Source: Microcoleus sp. AS-A8 (lineage in GTDB: Bacteria; Cyanobacteriota; Cyanobacteriia; Cyanobacteriales; Coleofasciculaceae). Taken from it: a stretch of DNA of 64,000 nt. Shown here in pieces: positions 54,856 to 63,777 of the stretch (position 1 is the stretch's first letter; the number at the start of each line of letters is the position of its first letter). The translations under genes were made by a program, and so were the position numbers. Below the pieces are notes generated by a model that saw nothing but the letters and a program-made list of their open reading frames with translations, did not search any database and was not told the origin of the DNA. Where the stretch lies: assembly GCA_039962225.1 (NCBI GenBank), contig JAMPKV010000004.1:186001-250000 (forward strand), given 5' to 3'.

Positions 54856-56022
54856 ATGAAATCAGGTTCAAGCCAAATTTTTTATTCACTAATCCCTGGC
54901 ATATCCGTCATGGATCGGTATATTGCCACTGAACTAATACCGCCTTTTTTATTTGGGGTTGGAGCCTTTTCCTCAGTCGGCGTCGCCATTGGTACCCTAT
55001 TTGATTTGGTACGAAAAATAACGGATGCGGGATTACCCATCGGGATTGCGGTTCAAGTCTTGATGTTGAAAATGCCCCTATTTATTGCCTATGCATTTCC
55101 AATGTCTACTCTCTTAGCCGCAATGATGACATTCTCTCGCCTCAGCAGTGACAGTGAGTTGATTGCCTTGCGTGGCTGTGGTGTGAGCCTCTACCGAATT
55201 GTTGCGCCTGCGGTGGTTTTGAGTTTGGTGGTGACGGGTATGACGTTCTTATTTAACGAGTTGGTTGTTCCTGCTGCCAACCGCCAAGCCACTGTCACAA
55301 TGGAGAACGCACTGAAAAAAGAAAAGCCATCCTTTCAAGAAAACAATATTTTCTATCCCGAATATGGAGAAGTCACACAACCAGATGGTCAAAAAATTCG
55401 GGCACTCAAACGATTATTTTATGCTAATCAATTTGACGGCGAACGTCTGAAAGGTTTGACCATTTTAGACTGGTCTCAGCAAAGTCTCAACCAAATTGTG
55501 ACGGCTGAATCAGCGATTTGGAATCCAGCTCAGAATACTTGGGATTTCTTCAATGGCACTATTTATGTCGTCTCTCCTGACGCTTCTTACCGCAATATTG
55601 TGCGATTTGAAAATCAACAACTAAAACTGCCTAGAACACCTTTTGAAATTGCAGGTAAAGACCGTGACTCGGCTGAAATGAATATTGCCCAAATTCATGA
55701 ATATAAGGGAATTATCAGGCTTAGTGGTGATGCCAAAAAACTCCGCCGACTCGATTTACGGGTTCAACAAAAACTCGCTTTCCCTTTCATTTGTTTGGTC
55801 TTTGGATTGATCGGTGCGGTATTGGGCACTCGACCTCAACGCACAGGTAAAGCCACGAGTTTTGGTATCAGTATTATTATTATTTTTACATATTATTTAC
55901 TAAACTTTATCTGTGAGGCATTAGGTCTGTCTAATGTTCTTTCTCCGATTATGGCGGGCTGGTTGCCTAATGTCTTTGGTGTAGGAACCGGAGGATTCTT
56001 GTTATATAGAACGGCTCGTTAA
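54856..56022 (+). CDS. LptF/LptG-family permease
   Basis: 388 residues: membrane helices near 25-50, 70-95 and 105-130, a periplasmic jellyroll (about 140-300, KPSFQENNIFYPEYGEV), and three C-terminal helices. The first part (MDRYIATELIPPFLFGVG, MPLFIAYAFPMSTLLAAMMT) is the YjgP/YjgQ signature. Many cyanobacteria have one such gene serving both LptF and LptG roles. With lptA and lptB 4-5 kb upstream it completes the inner-membrane export machine; the glycosyltransferase pair lies between. Confidence 0.92.
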   Translation: MKSGSSQIFYSLIPGISVMDRYIATELIPPFLFGVGAFSSVGVAIGTLFDLVRKITDAGLPIGIAVQVLMLKMPLFIAYAFPMSTLLAAMMTFSRLSSDSELIALRGCGVSLYRIVAPAVVLSLVVTGMTFLFNELVVPAANRQATVTMENALKKEKPSFQENNIFYPEYGEVTQPDGQKIRALKRLFYANQFDGERLKGLTILDWSQQSLNQIVTAESAIWNPAQNTWDFFNGTIYVVSPDASYRNIVRFENQQLKLPRTPFEIAGKDRDSAEMNIAQIHEYKGIIRLSGDAKKLRRLDLRVQQKLAFPFICLVFGLIGAVLGTRPQRTGKATSFGISIIIIFTYYLLNFICEALGLSNVLSPIMAGWLPNVFGVGTGGFLLYRTAR

Positions 56023-56037
56023 ATAGGATGAACTGAC

Positions 56038-56150
56038 AGTAGGGTGCATTAGGCGCAGACTAGGAATTAAATTTTATCAATTACACGACTTAGTGCGCCG
56101 TAATGCACCGTTTTTAGCTGGTGCGTTACACTCCGTTAACGCACCCTACT
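56038..56150. mobile_element. MITE-like element with terminal inverted repeats
   Basis: 113 bp bounded by AGTAGGGTGC and GCACCCTACT (10-bp perfect ends). Inside are two adjacent hairpins: GGTGCATTA-GGCGC with GCGCCGTAATGCACC (one bulge), and GGTGCGTTA with TAACGCACC. Non-coding, located between convergent lptF/G and icd; typical non-autonomous cyanobacterial element. Confidence 0.8.
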
Positions 56151-56160
56151 AACCAGGATC

Positions 56161-57585
56161 TCATGTGAAGTGCTTGATAATTGCATCCGCAAACTCGGAA
56201 CATTTCAAGGGTGGATCGACGGGCGGAGTCATCATCCGGGCTAAATCGTAGGTGACGGCCCGATTGGCGATCGCATCCCCAATTCCCTTCTTAATTAGAT
56301 CCGCCGCTTCCTGCCAACCCATAAATTCCAACATCATCACCCCGGACAGGATAACCGAACCCGGATTAATCCGGTCTAAGCCTGCATGTTTGGGTGCTGT
56401 GCCGTGAGTGGCCTCAAAAATGGCGCAAGTGTCACCAATATTGGCTCCTGGCCCCATCCCTAAACCACCTACAATCGCCGCCGCCGCATCAGAGAGGTAA
56501 TCCCCATTCAGGTTCATGGTGGCGAGAATCGAATATTCATCCGGTCGCGTCTGGATTTGTTGGAAAATGCTGTCAGCAATCCGGTCATTGACCATGATCT
56601 TCTCTTTCCACTGACCATTGCCGTGAGTGTCCCAAATCGCATTGAGGACACCTTCCACTTCACTGGTAACTTCAGCTTGTTTCTCTGGTGTCAGGGCGTC
56701 GTAACCCGGTTCGATCTGACGCGCATTCTCTTCCAGAGTAATATCAGGATTTCGTTCCTTGTTGCTGAGAATCCAGGATTCCCGTTCGGTCACACATTCA
56801 GCCCGGAACTCGGTCGTCGCTAGCTCGTAGCCCCAATCTCGAAAGGCTCCTTCGGTGTACTTCATAATATTGCCTTTATGCACCAAAGTCACCTGCTGCT
56901 TATCTTTGGGAAGCCGCAGGGCGTGCCGGATGGCGCGGCGTACCAGACGTTGGGAACCCGTTTTACTAATGGGTTTAATACCAATCCCAGAGTCGAGGGG
57001 AATTTGCTTCTTGCCGTGTTCGGGGGTTCCGGGGATTAGCTCATTATTGAGCAGGGAAATCAGTTTTTCAGCCATGGGGCTACCTTGACGCCACTCGATT
57101 CCCAGATAGATATCCTCGGTGTTCTCCCGGTAGATAATCACATCGAGTTTCTCCGGCGTTTTGTGGGGAGAGGGTGTTCCCGCGTAATACTTACAGGGGC
57201 GCACACAGGCGTAGAGGTCGTTAATTTGCCGCAGGGCAACATTGAGCGAACGAATCCCACCCCCAATCGGAGTGGTTAATGGCCCTTTGATGGCAATGCC
57301 ATACTCTTTAATGGCTTGGAGCGTGTCTTCGGGTAAATATTGATAAGTCCCGTACTTGTCGCAAGCTTCGTCACCCGCATAAATCTTAAACCAGCTAATT
57401 TGTCGCTTATCACCATAGGCCGCGTGAACAGCCGCATCGAATACCTTTTGGGCCGCTGGCCAAATATCAACACCTGTGCCATCACCGCGAATGAAGGGAA
57501 GAATCGGATTGTCGGGAACGATGGGTTCACCCTCTTTGAAGGTAATGCGAGAGCCGGTATCTGGAGGAGTTATTTTCTCGTACAT
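56161..57585 (-). CDS. icd: NADP-dependent isocitrate dehydrogenase
   Basis: Oxidative decarboxylation of isocitrate to 2-oxoglutarate, the carbon skeleton for ammonium assimilation in cyanobacteria. 474 residues from ATG 57585 ([20 protein letters not shown]); an earlier ATG at 57615 adds 10 residues and is less typical. Seen: [16 protein letters not shown], the substrate segment [75 protein letters not shown], and the nucleotide region HGTAPKHAG. Longer than the E. coli enzyme because of an insertion around residues 245-315, as usual in cyanobacteria. Confidence 0.96.
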   Translation of the reverse strand: MYEKITPPDTGSRITFKEGEPIVPDNPILPFIRGDGTGVDIWPAAQKVFDAAVHAAYGDKRQISWFKIYAGDEACDKYGTYQYLPEDTLQAIKEYGIAIKGPLTTPIGGGIRSLNVALRQINDLYACVRPCKYYAGTPSPHKTPEKLDVIIYRENTEDIYLGIEWRQGSPMAEKLISLLNNELIPGTPEHGKKQIPLDSGIGIKPISKTGSQRLVRRAIRHALRLPKDKQQVTLVHKGNIMKYTEGAFRDWGYELATTEFRAECVTERESWILSNKERNPDITLEENARQIEPGYDALTPEKQAEVTSEVEGVLNAIWDTHGNGQWKEKIMVNDRIADSIFQQIQTRPDEYSILATMNLNGDYLSDAAAAIVGGLGMGPGANIGDTCAIFEATHGTAPKHAGLDRINPGSVILSGVMMLEFMGWQEAADLIKKGIGDAIANRAVTYDLARMMTPPVDPPLKCSEFADAIIKHFT

Positions 57586-58107
57586 AGAGCAGTGTATTAG
57601 AGTCGAGATTAGCATCGGTAGAGCCTATGCAGGCAAACTACCAGATCCCTTGCGCCAGATCTAGTTCAGTTAAGGTTTTTTGCGGATAAAACAACAGGTA
57701 TCCCTTTGGAAAGGAACTTTAACCGCAACTGGGCAGGCCGTCTTTTCCGACCCAGGGATGACAAGCTTCGTTAGAAACTAGCATCTTTGTGCTTAAACTA
57801 CATCGTGCGAAAGGTTAATTTTTGTATGAATGAATTTAATTTTTGTATACCTTATCCAACCAGATACCGATGATCATCAAGGCAATAAAACAGCCAAGTA
57901 CCACAACCCTAAAAGCTTTGTCTAAGCCAGGACAGCTTTGAGCCACTGTAGTAATAAGCCATTATGCTGTAAGAGAGCATCTTAGGCGCTAGAGAGCAAA
58001 GCGAGGCTTTAGGTAACAACGAGGTGCCTAAAGTCCGATAGTTTAGACTCGCTGATCGGCGTCTGCAACCCTATGGCTTGTCATGGCAGTCTTATGCTAG
58101 AGCTAAA

Positions 58108-58143
58108 GCGATTGCGCGGAGCGCAGCGCCAGAGGCGGATCGC
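58108..58143. repeat. REP-like palindromic repeat
   Basis: GC-rich segment starting GCGATTGCGCGGAGCGCAGC and ending GGCGGATCGC; the ends are near-palindromic HIP1 derivatives. It belongs to a class of short dispersed palindromes in filamentous cyanobacteria. Confidence 0.65.
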
Positions 58144-58299
58144 TCTCAGCCACATAGCGATGACGCTACCTAGCCCCAGCGTGAACGTGCCTAGAGCATT
58201 GTCCCGAGCAGTTTAGACGGTGAGAGTGTGTGGCTAAGCGAATGCCAAAGTGCCTAGCCTAGCTTAAAGCCTAGCTATCCTATTTTCGCTCTTGGCTTA

Positions 58300-58380
58300 A
58301 GGCGCTTGAATCTTACAATTCCCCTTATCTGTGGGAATTTTCTACGGTTAGGCTAGAACAAAATGTAGAGCAAAGCGCCT
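58300..58380. ncRNA. Candidate structured RNA or palindromic element
   Basis: 81 bases closed by a perfect 8-bp stem, AGGCGCTT (58300-58307) with AAGCGCCT (58373-58380). Inside are two hairpins: AATTCCC/GGGAATT (58317-58339, 9-base loop) and TCTAC/GTAGA (58341-58369). This is a three-way junction on either strand. It is not a tRNA: no anticodon or T-arm pattern fits. It could be a small RNA, a 5' leader element of the response regulator 320 bases downstream, or a mobile palindrome. Confidence 0.35.
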
Positions 58381-58703
58381 ATCCCTGATCTATCCCAGTC
58401 TCCGTACTACCAGTCGAAATCGCCCTCATGCAACTTATGAGCTCAAGTGACAAAATAGACCTGAATTCAACCTAAGGCAGAAAATCAGATTTTGACGACC
58501 TTGAGCTTGAAGTCGCTCTTGCCTTTGGGCACGGTCTAAATGATGCGCTCGGATTTAGGTAAACAGAATAAAGTAAACAGAATAAATATGATGTATTGCT
58601 TATCTCAGTCCGACTCTCAAGCACCCCAACCTACAGGGGTAAGAGATAGGTTGAGTAACCCAATAACCAGGACTCTGGCAGGAAAGGTGGCTCCAGCAAA
58701 ACG

Positions 58704-59438
58704 ATGAAAAAGATTTTAATCGTTGACGATGATAGAACGATGCGAACGGTCTTGACTCGCTACCTGGAAAATCGGGGATACCAAGTAGAACAAGTGAGTT
58801 CTGGCGCTGACGCTTTAGTGGCTTTTGCCAAAAATCCACCGGATTTGGTCGTTTCTGATGTGATGATGCCAGAAATGGATGGGTTGGAATTTTGCCGCCG
58901 TTTGCGAGCTACTCCTTCCGGTCAACTGATGCCATTTATATTTTTGTCGGGGAAGGGAGAATTAGAAGACCGAATTTATGGTCATGAAATCGGAGCCGAT
59001 GATTATTTAACCAAACCCGTTGACCCTAGAGAGTTAGTCGCTAAAATTGAAGCGCAGCTAGAGCGCACCCGCCGCATCCATTCTGAGATTATCCGGTTAA
59101 TGCAACTGTCGATGGGTTCACGCCCGACCTCGTCATTCAACCCATCTTCGCTCGTGGAAACCACGGAGATATCCGAGACGATTCCTGAGGAAGTGAGTAC
59201 ACCGAGTCCTTTACCCTTGACACCCGCAGAAGAACGTGTCTTTTGGGAAGTAATTCAAGGATTGACCAACAAACAAATAAGCGATCGCTTATTTATCAGC
59301 CCTCGTACCGTTCAGACTCATTTAAGTAGCATCCTCAATAAGCTAGGACTAGAGAATCGCGCTCAACTGATTCGTTTTGCCTACGAACAGGGATATCAAG
59401 CGCCTAACGAAGACAAAGACAGTGAACAGGAGGGATGA
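58704..59438 (+). CDS. NarL/LuxR-type response regulator
   Basis: 244 residues. Receiver domain 1-120 with an intact active site: Asp8-Asp10 (ILIVDDDRTM), phospho-acceptor Asp52 (VVSDVMMPEMDG), Ser82 and Lys104 (YLTKPVDP). A Ser/Pro linker follows, then a LuxR-type DNA-binding domain (about 172-235: TPAEERVFWEVIQGLTNKQI, LFISPRTVQTHLSSILNKLG). It precedes gun4 and a degenerate kinase on the same strand, so shared control is possible. Its cognate kinase is not identified. Confidence 0.92.
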   Translation: MKKILIVDDDRTMRTVLTRYLENRGYQVEQVSSGADALVAFAKNPPDLVVSDVMMPEMDGLEFCRRLRATPSGQLMPFIFLSGKGELEDRIYGHEIGADDYLTKPVDPRELVAKIEAQLERTRRIHSEIIRLMQLSMGSRPTSSFNPSSLVETTEISETIPEEVSTPSPLPLTPAEERVFWEVIQGLTNKQISDRLFISPRTVQTHLSSILNKLGLENRAQLIRFAYEQGYQAPNEDKDSEQEG

Positions 59439-59617
59439 GGCGATGAACCGTTTTGGGAACTCGGCAGAACCTCGACACAGTCCATATATGCCCCACTACC
59501 CATTACCCAAAAAACCGACTGTACCCGTTGAGGGCAAGAATGTGAGTTCCGACCTTCCAACTTTTAGCCCTTACCCGCCACAATTAATATTGCCGCAACC
59601 AACAAACAAGCCGCTTC

Positions 59618-60385
59618 ATGACAGACCAAACCACTGCCTCAGTAACAGAAGACTCCGATCGCCCTTTGGGCGGTGCCGTAGGCAATCGCATGGCTGAGCT
59701 AATGCACCAGCTTCGGACGAGTTCTGAAAAAAAACAACTTCAGCTCATTGCCGAATTGGCCAGCTTAGGCGAGACTGGCTTAGAAGTCTTAATGGAATTT
59801 TTAACAGAGCAACAGTCCACTCCAGCGACTCTAGCTATAGGTCTTGCCTACCAAACGCTATATCAGGTCAATACACCCGACGTAAAAGCCTTTGTGCAAA
59901 GCCATTTTCCCACAGGGGTCGTGCCCTTGAATTCTGAGGTTGGGATTGACTATTTGCCTCTACAACAGCAGCTTGTCCTTGCCGATTTTCTCGCCGCTGA
60001 CCGTCTTACATTAGAAAAACTCTGTGAATTAGCCGGCCCAGCCGCATCTGCACGAAAATGGCTGTACTTTTCTGAGGTAGAAAATTTTCCCATTACCGAT
60101 TTACAAACCCTGAATAACCTGTGGTACATCCACTCTCAAGGCAAATTTGGATTTACTGTCCAACGGGAGTTGTGGCTGTCGATGGGCAAAAACTGGGAAA
60201 AGCTTTGGCCTAAAATCGGTTGGAAGACAGCAAACAATTGGACTCGTTACCCAAACGAGTTTACATGGGATCTCAGTGCTCCTAGAGGTCATCTACCGCT
60301 TTCTAATCAACTACGAGGTGTACGGGTTATCGCCTCTCTGCTCTCTCATCCAGCTTGGACTGCCACAAACCAGGGGGTTGGGTAA
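59618..60385 (+). CDS. gun4: Gun4-domain protein, Mg-chelatase activator
   Basis: Binds protoporphyrin IX and Mg-protoporphyrin and stimulates Mg-chelatase at the entry to chlorophyll synthesis. 255 residues: a helical N-terminal cap (about 1-95) and the Gun4 core (about 105-240) with LQQQLVLADFLAADRLT, FPITDLQTLNNLWYIHSQGKFGFTVQR and WTRYPNEFTWDLSAPRGHLP. A short tail follows. ATG 59618. Sits between a response regulator and a kinase-like gene. Confidence 0.94.
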   Translation: MTDQTTASVTEDSDRPLGGAVGNRMAELMHQLRTSSEKKQLQLIAELASLGETGLEVLMEFLTEQQSTPATLAIGLAYQTLYQVNTPDVKAFVQSHFPTGVVPLNSEVGIDYLPLQQQLVLADFLAADRLTLEKLCELAGPAASARKWLYFSEVENFPITDLQTLNNLWYIHSQGKFGFTVQRELWLSMGKNWEKLWPKIGWKTANNWTRYPNEFTWDLSAPRGHLPLSNQLRGVRVIASLLSHPAWTATNQGVG

Positions 60386-60609
60386 TGGGTGATCACCCAA
60401 TGGGTTTTGATCATTCCCTGATTGTCCTAAACAGAGAAATCGGTTTTTCTCAGGACTCATGACCACTTGAGTTAGTCTCGAAACAATCTCCATGCCTTCT
60501 AATGGTTGTTCTAGACGCCATACGGGAACGTTATCTATATCTATGGCGGATAAAACTTCAGGAACCCTGAGAGCCGCTCAAAGCAATAGGTATGGAGCTT
60601 TAAGTTTTT

Positions 60610-62172
60610 ATGACCAATCCGGAGACCCGAATTTTTTGTCGTTTAGATGGTTTGACGCCCGCAGTACGAGAACAAAAACGGCTCACAGCGCTTAGAGAGC
60701 TTGGCTTACTCGAAACGGAAACCGTTACTGTTTTTGAGGAAGCGGCTCAAACGGCGGCGCGGCTTGTGGATGCCCCTATTGGCATATTAGGCGTCATGGC
60801 GCAAAATCACCTGCACATCAAGGCAGCCGTCGGTTTATCCAGAGTTGGGCTGATGAATCAGTTGGCACAGTCGCGCCTTCTGCCGCGAACTGAAAGCTTT
60901 TGCAGCTATGTCGTAGACTCTCATCAAGTTTTAGCGATTCACGATACAGCAACTCATCCCGTCTTTGCCAGTAGTTTGTTAGTTGGACATTACGGTATCC
61001 GTGCTTATCTGGGCGCACCGCTATTGACGGCAGATGGGCTATGCTTGGGTACGCTCGCCGTCATGGATTGGGAGCCTCGCTGCTTTAGCGCCAAAGACAT
61101 TGAATTGCTAGCTATTACAGCTCGCTGGAGTCTGAGCGAATTTGAGCGGAACCGTTTTTTAAAACAAGAGTACAGCCGCTCGAGCCAAAAAATTCCCCTG
61201 TCATCCACTCTCAGTCAGTACCAAGACGAGTGGGAATGTGAATCAACAACGGATAGACAAGATATTTCCCAGAATTTTTCTGCTGGCCTTAACTCTGGTA
61301 ACTCGCTTAAACTCCAATTGCTCGCTCAGTTGACTCAGGAACTGCGAACACCCTTAACGTCTGTGATGGGGATGGCTAGCGTACTGACACGCCAGGTTTA
61401 TGGCCCTCTGACCACAAAACAGAAAGAATACTTGGAAATTATTCATCTTAGTGGTCAACAGTTAATATCGCTGGTTGATGAAATTGTTGACCTCAAGATT
61501 TTGGATGACGGCAGCGAACAACTCCAGCTGACATCCGTCGATATCGAAATGCTCTGTCAACAAGCCATCAATAGCCTGTTAGAAATCGCCCAGCGTCAGC
61601 AACTCCAAATCCGTTTATCTGTCGAGCCTGGGAATCGCATTGGGTTGCTCGATAAGGAGAAGGTTAGGCAAATCCTCTATTACCTGATCTATAGTGTGAT
61701 TCAGTCTGCTGAGGCGGAGGGCGAGGTTCGCCTTCATGCTTCTCGCAAAACAGACAAAATCAATATGGCGATTTGGGTTTCTCACCCTTGGTTAGGGGAG
61801 GGGTTACCTCAGTTCGGTGAGGGAATTGGCGCATCGTATTTACCTTCATCGGCAATTGCGGCGGTTTCTAATGCTCTAGAAACTTCACCGGGCCATAGTG
61901 AGATGGAAAGCAGCGAACTGATTGCAACGTGTTACGAATCACCTGCTGCTCCGGTTGTTTCGAGAGCTTCGCTCCCGGTACCCTTGAGTTTGAACGGTGA
62001 ACCCAACCAGACTCCTGATCAGGCTGAGTCCCGTGAAAGCCTAGGGCTATTACTCAGTTGCCATTTGGCAAAACTTCATGGAGGAGAAATTTCCGTTCAA
62101 GGCTCCACAGAAGCCGGGTATCGCTATGTTGTGACGCTGCCTCTATTTGAGTCCGTGAAGGAAAGGTTGTAG
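60610..62172 (+). CDS. Degenerate GAF-histidine kinase (pseudokinase)
   Basis: 520 residues. Residues about 20-180 are a GAF domain (RLTALRELGLLETE, FCSYVVDSHQVLAIHDTATH, YLGAPLLTADGLCLGTLAVMD). The dimerisation helix reads QLTQELRTPLTSVMGMAS: the phospho-acceptor position is Gln243 (CAG) instead of His. In the ATPase part the N-box region KVRQILYYLIYSVIQSAEAEG lacks the Asn, and no DxGxG is found. A Pro/Ser-rich insertion interrupts the domain before GLLLSCHLAKLHGGEISVQG, which remains conserved. No autophosphorylation is expected; a signal-binding or allosteric role is inferred. Confidence 0.85.
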   Translation: MTNPETRIFCRLDGLTPAVREQKRLTALRELGLLETETVTVFEEAAQTAARLVDAPIGILGVMAQNHLHIKAAVGLSRVGLMNQLAQSRLLPRTESFCSYVVDSHQVLAIHDTATHPVFASSLLVGHYGIRAYLGAPLLTADGLCLGTLAVMDWEPRCFSAKDIELLAITARWSLSEFERNRFLKQEYSRSSQKIPLSSTLSQYQDEWECESTTDRQDISQNFSAGLNSGNSLKLQLLAQLTQELRTPLTSVMGMASVLTRQVYGPLTTKQKEYLEIIHLSGQQLISLVDEIVDLKILDDGSEQLQLTSVDIEMLCQQAINSLLEIAQRQQLQIRLSVEPGNRIGLLDKEKVRQILYYLIYSVIQSAEAEGEVRLHASRKTDKINMAIWVSHPWLGEGLPQFGEGIGASYLPSSAIAAVSNALETSPGHSEMESSELIATCYESPAAPVVSRASLPVPLSLNGEPNQTPDQAESRESLGLLLSCHLAKLHGGEISVQGSTEAGYRYVVTLPLFESVKERL

Positions 62173-62288
62173 TCTAGAGTCCGGAATCCAGATGCAGCCT
62201 TAAGAATTAAACATCAAAGAATCGTGATTTTTGGTTCTTATATTTTGCATTTTTCAGGCTTCTAGTCTCTCGCTCTTACTCCCTATTT

Positions 62289-63716
62289 ATGAATTCAGTT
62301 TGGCAACAGCTTACTCTGTCAAATTTACAGCTATATCAGTGGCGAGGCGCTAGCTATTTGTATCGGCTGGTGGGATTGCTACAATCTTGGCGTCGGGGCA
62401 GCTACGTGATGCAGTGGGCTGAGCCGATAGGGGCGCTGTTGGTGGCTGTAGTGCTTGTTCTAGCTCCCTTTGTCGGGAGAACCAACAATGCACTGATTGC
62501 TATTTTGTTAATAGCGACTGCGGCTTTTTGGGTGTTGCTCACCCTATCGGATGAGGCAGAACCGCGACAAGGGTTTCACCGGAAGGTGACGCCAATTCAT
62601 CTGTTGGTGTTGTTGTATTGGGGCATTTCTGTGGTAGCGTGTGCCCTCTCCCCCGTGAAACAGGCAGCGGCTACGGGCTTGGGAAAGCTAACGCTTTATT
62701 TGCTGCTATTTGCCTTGATGGCGCGGGTATTGCGCTCGCCCCGGATTCGTTCTTGGATTATTGCCCTTTTCCTGCATGTATCACTGATTATTAGTGTTTA
62801 CGGGCTACGGCAGTGGTTTTTTGGGGCAAAAGCCCTGGCGACTTGGGTCGATCCCACCTCAACTGCGGCAAAACTAACGCGGGTCTATAGTTATTTAGGT
62901 AATCCCAATTTACTGGCTGGGTATCTGATTCCGGCGGTGGCGTTGAGTTTAGCTGCGATCTTTGTTTGGCAGCGGTTACTGACCAAAGCATTGGCAGCGA
63001 CCATGTTTATCGTGAATTCCTCCTGCCTAGTGCTAACATTCAGTCGCGGTGGCTGGATTGGCTTTGTGGTCTGTCTTTTTGCCTTCTTAGTGCTGTTGGT
63101 GTATTGGTACAGCGTCCAACTACCACCTGAGTGGCGTCCTTGGGCAATGCCAGTACTGGTGGGCGGTTCGGCTGGGGTTGTGCTTCTGGCTGTGCTGTTT
63201 GTGGGACCTGTGCGCGATCGCGTTGCTAGTATGTTTGTCGGTCGGCAAGATAGTAGTAACAACTTCCGGATTAATGTCTGGTCGGCCGTTTTAGAGATGA
63301 TTCGCGATCGCCCCATTATCGGCATTGGCCCAGGCAACACGGCGTTCAACAAAGTCTATCCCCTCTACATGCGTGCTCGCTACAGTGCCTTGAGTGCCTA
63401 TTCCATTCTTCTGGAAGTGGCTGTTGAAACGGGATTGATTGGATTATCCTGTTTCATCTGGTTACTGATGGTCACGTTTAATCAAGGTGTCCAGCAAATG
63501 CGTCGTTTCCGGAGGTTAACTAATCGTAATGGATTTTGGCTAATGGGTGCGATCGCGGCGATGTTTGGGATGCTCAGTCATAATCTTTTTGATACCGTTT
63601 GGTATCGTCCCGAAGTTAATACCCTCTGGTGGCTGATGGTCGCTCTTATTGCCAGTTTCTACGTCCCTCCAGTTGCTGATACCTCAACGGTTGAAGAGTT
63701 GGAAGTTGAAGGTTGA
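62289..63716 (+). CDS. ictB: IctB-family membrane protein (Wzy/O-antigen-ligase-like)
   Basis: 475 residues with about 10-12 membrane helices. Characteristic IctB segments: SVYGLRQWFFGAKALATWVD, LTRVYSYLGNPNLLAGYLIP, LTFSRGGWIGFVV, NVWSAVLEMIRDRPIIGIGPGN and LLEVAVETGLIGL. IctB was originally linked to inorganic-carbon accumulation, but its fold is that of Wzy_C O-antigen ligases and the carbon role is debated. Short acidic C-terminus encoded by GTTGAAG-type repeats. Convergent with smpB. Confidence 0.9.
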   Translation: MNSVWQQLTLSNLQLYQWRGASYLYRLVGLLQSWRRGSYVMQWAEPIGALLVAVVLVLAPFVGRTNNALIAILLIATAAFWVLLTLSDEAEPRQGFHRKVTPIHLLVLLYWGISVVACALSPVKQAAATGLGKLTLYLLLFALMARVLRSPRIRSWIIALFLHVSLIISVYGLRQWFFGAKALATWVDPTSTAAKLTRVYSYLGNPNLLAGYLIPAVALSLAAIFVWQRLLTKALAATMFIVNSSCLVLTFSRGGWIGFVVCLFAFLVLLVYWYSVQLPPEWRPWAMPVLVGGSAGVVLLAVLFVGPVRDRVASMFVGRQDSSNNFRINVWSAVLEMIRDRPIIGIGPGNTAFNKVYPLYMRARYSALSAYSILLEVAVETGLIGLSCFIWLLMVTFNQGVQQMRRFRRLTNRNGFWLMGAIAAMFGMLSHNLFDTVWYRPEVNTLWWLMVALIASFYVPPVADTSTVEELEVEG

Positions 63717-63777
63717 AGTCTTCTCAGCTGCTCAATGAGCAACTTGCTTTCTTTTTAACCGACCAACGTTCAACCCT

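Larger units (their letters stand above)
57586..58703. other. 1.1-kb structured intergenic region
   Basis: Long divergent gap between icd and the response regulator. It includes several complementary stretches: TTAGGC/GCCTAA around 57983-58030, a REP-like palindrome (58108-58143) and a three-way-junction fold (58300-58380). No protein is supported. rnpB, tmRNA and tRNA hallmarks were looked for and not found. Confidence 0.6.

Noticed and set aside
58300-58380. tRNA gene
   Set aside because: The stem lengths do not make a cloverleaf, and no T-loop or anticodon arm fits on either strand.
57780-58600. rnpB or tmRNA
   Set aside because: Neither the conserved core of RNase P RNA nor a tmRNA tag-peptide frame could be seen.
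58600-58839. 79-codon frame antisense to the response regulator start
   Set aside because: It overlaps the intact receiver domain on the other strand and has no protein-like features.
59377-59697. 106-codon frame between the response regulator and gun4
   Set aside because: It overlaps the end of one gene and the start of the next, is Pro/Arg-rich and has no ribosome site; out-of-frame reading.
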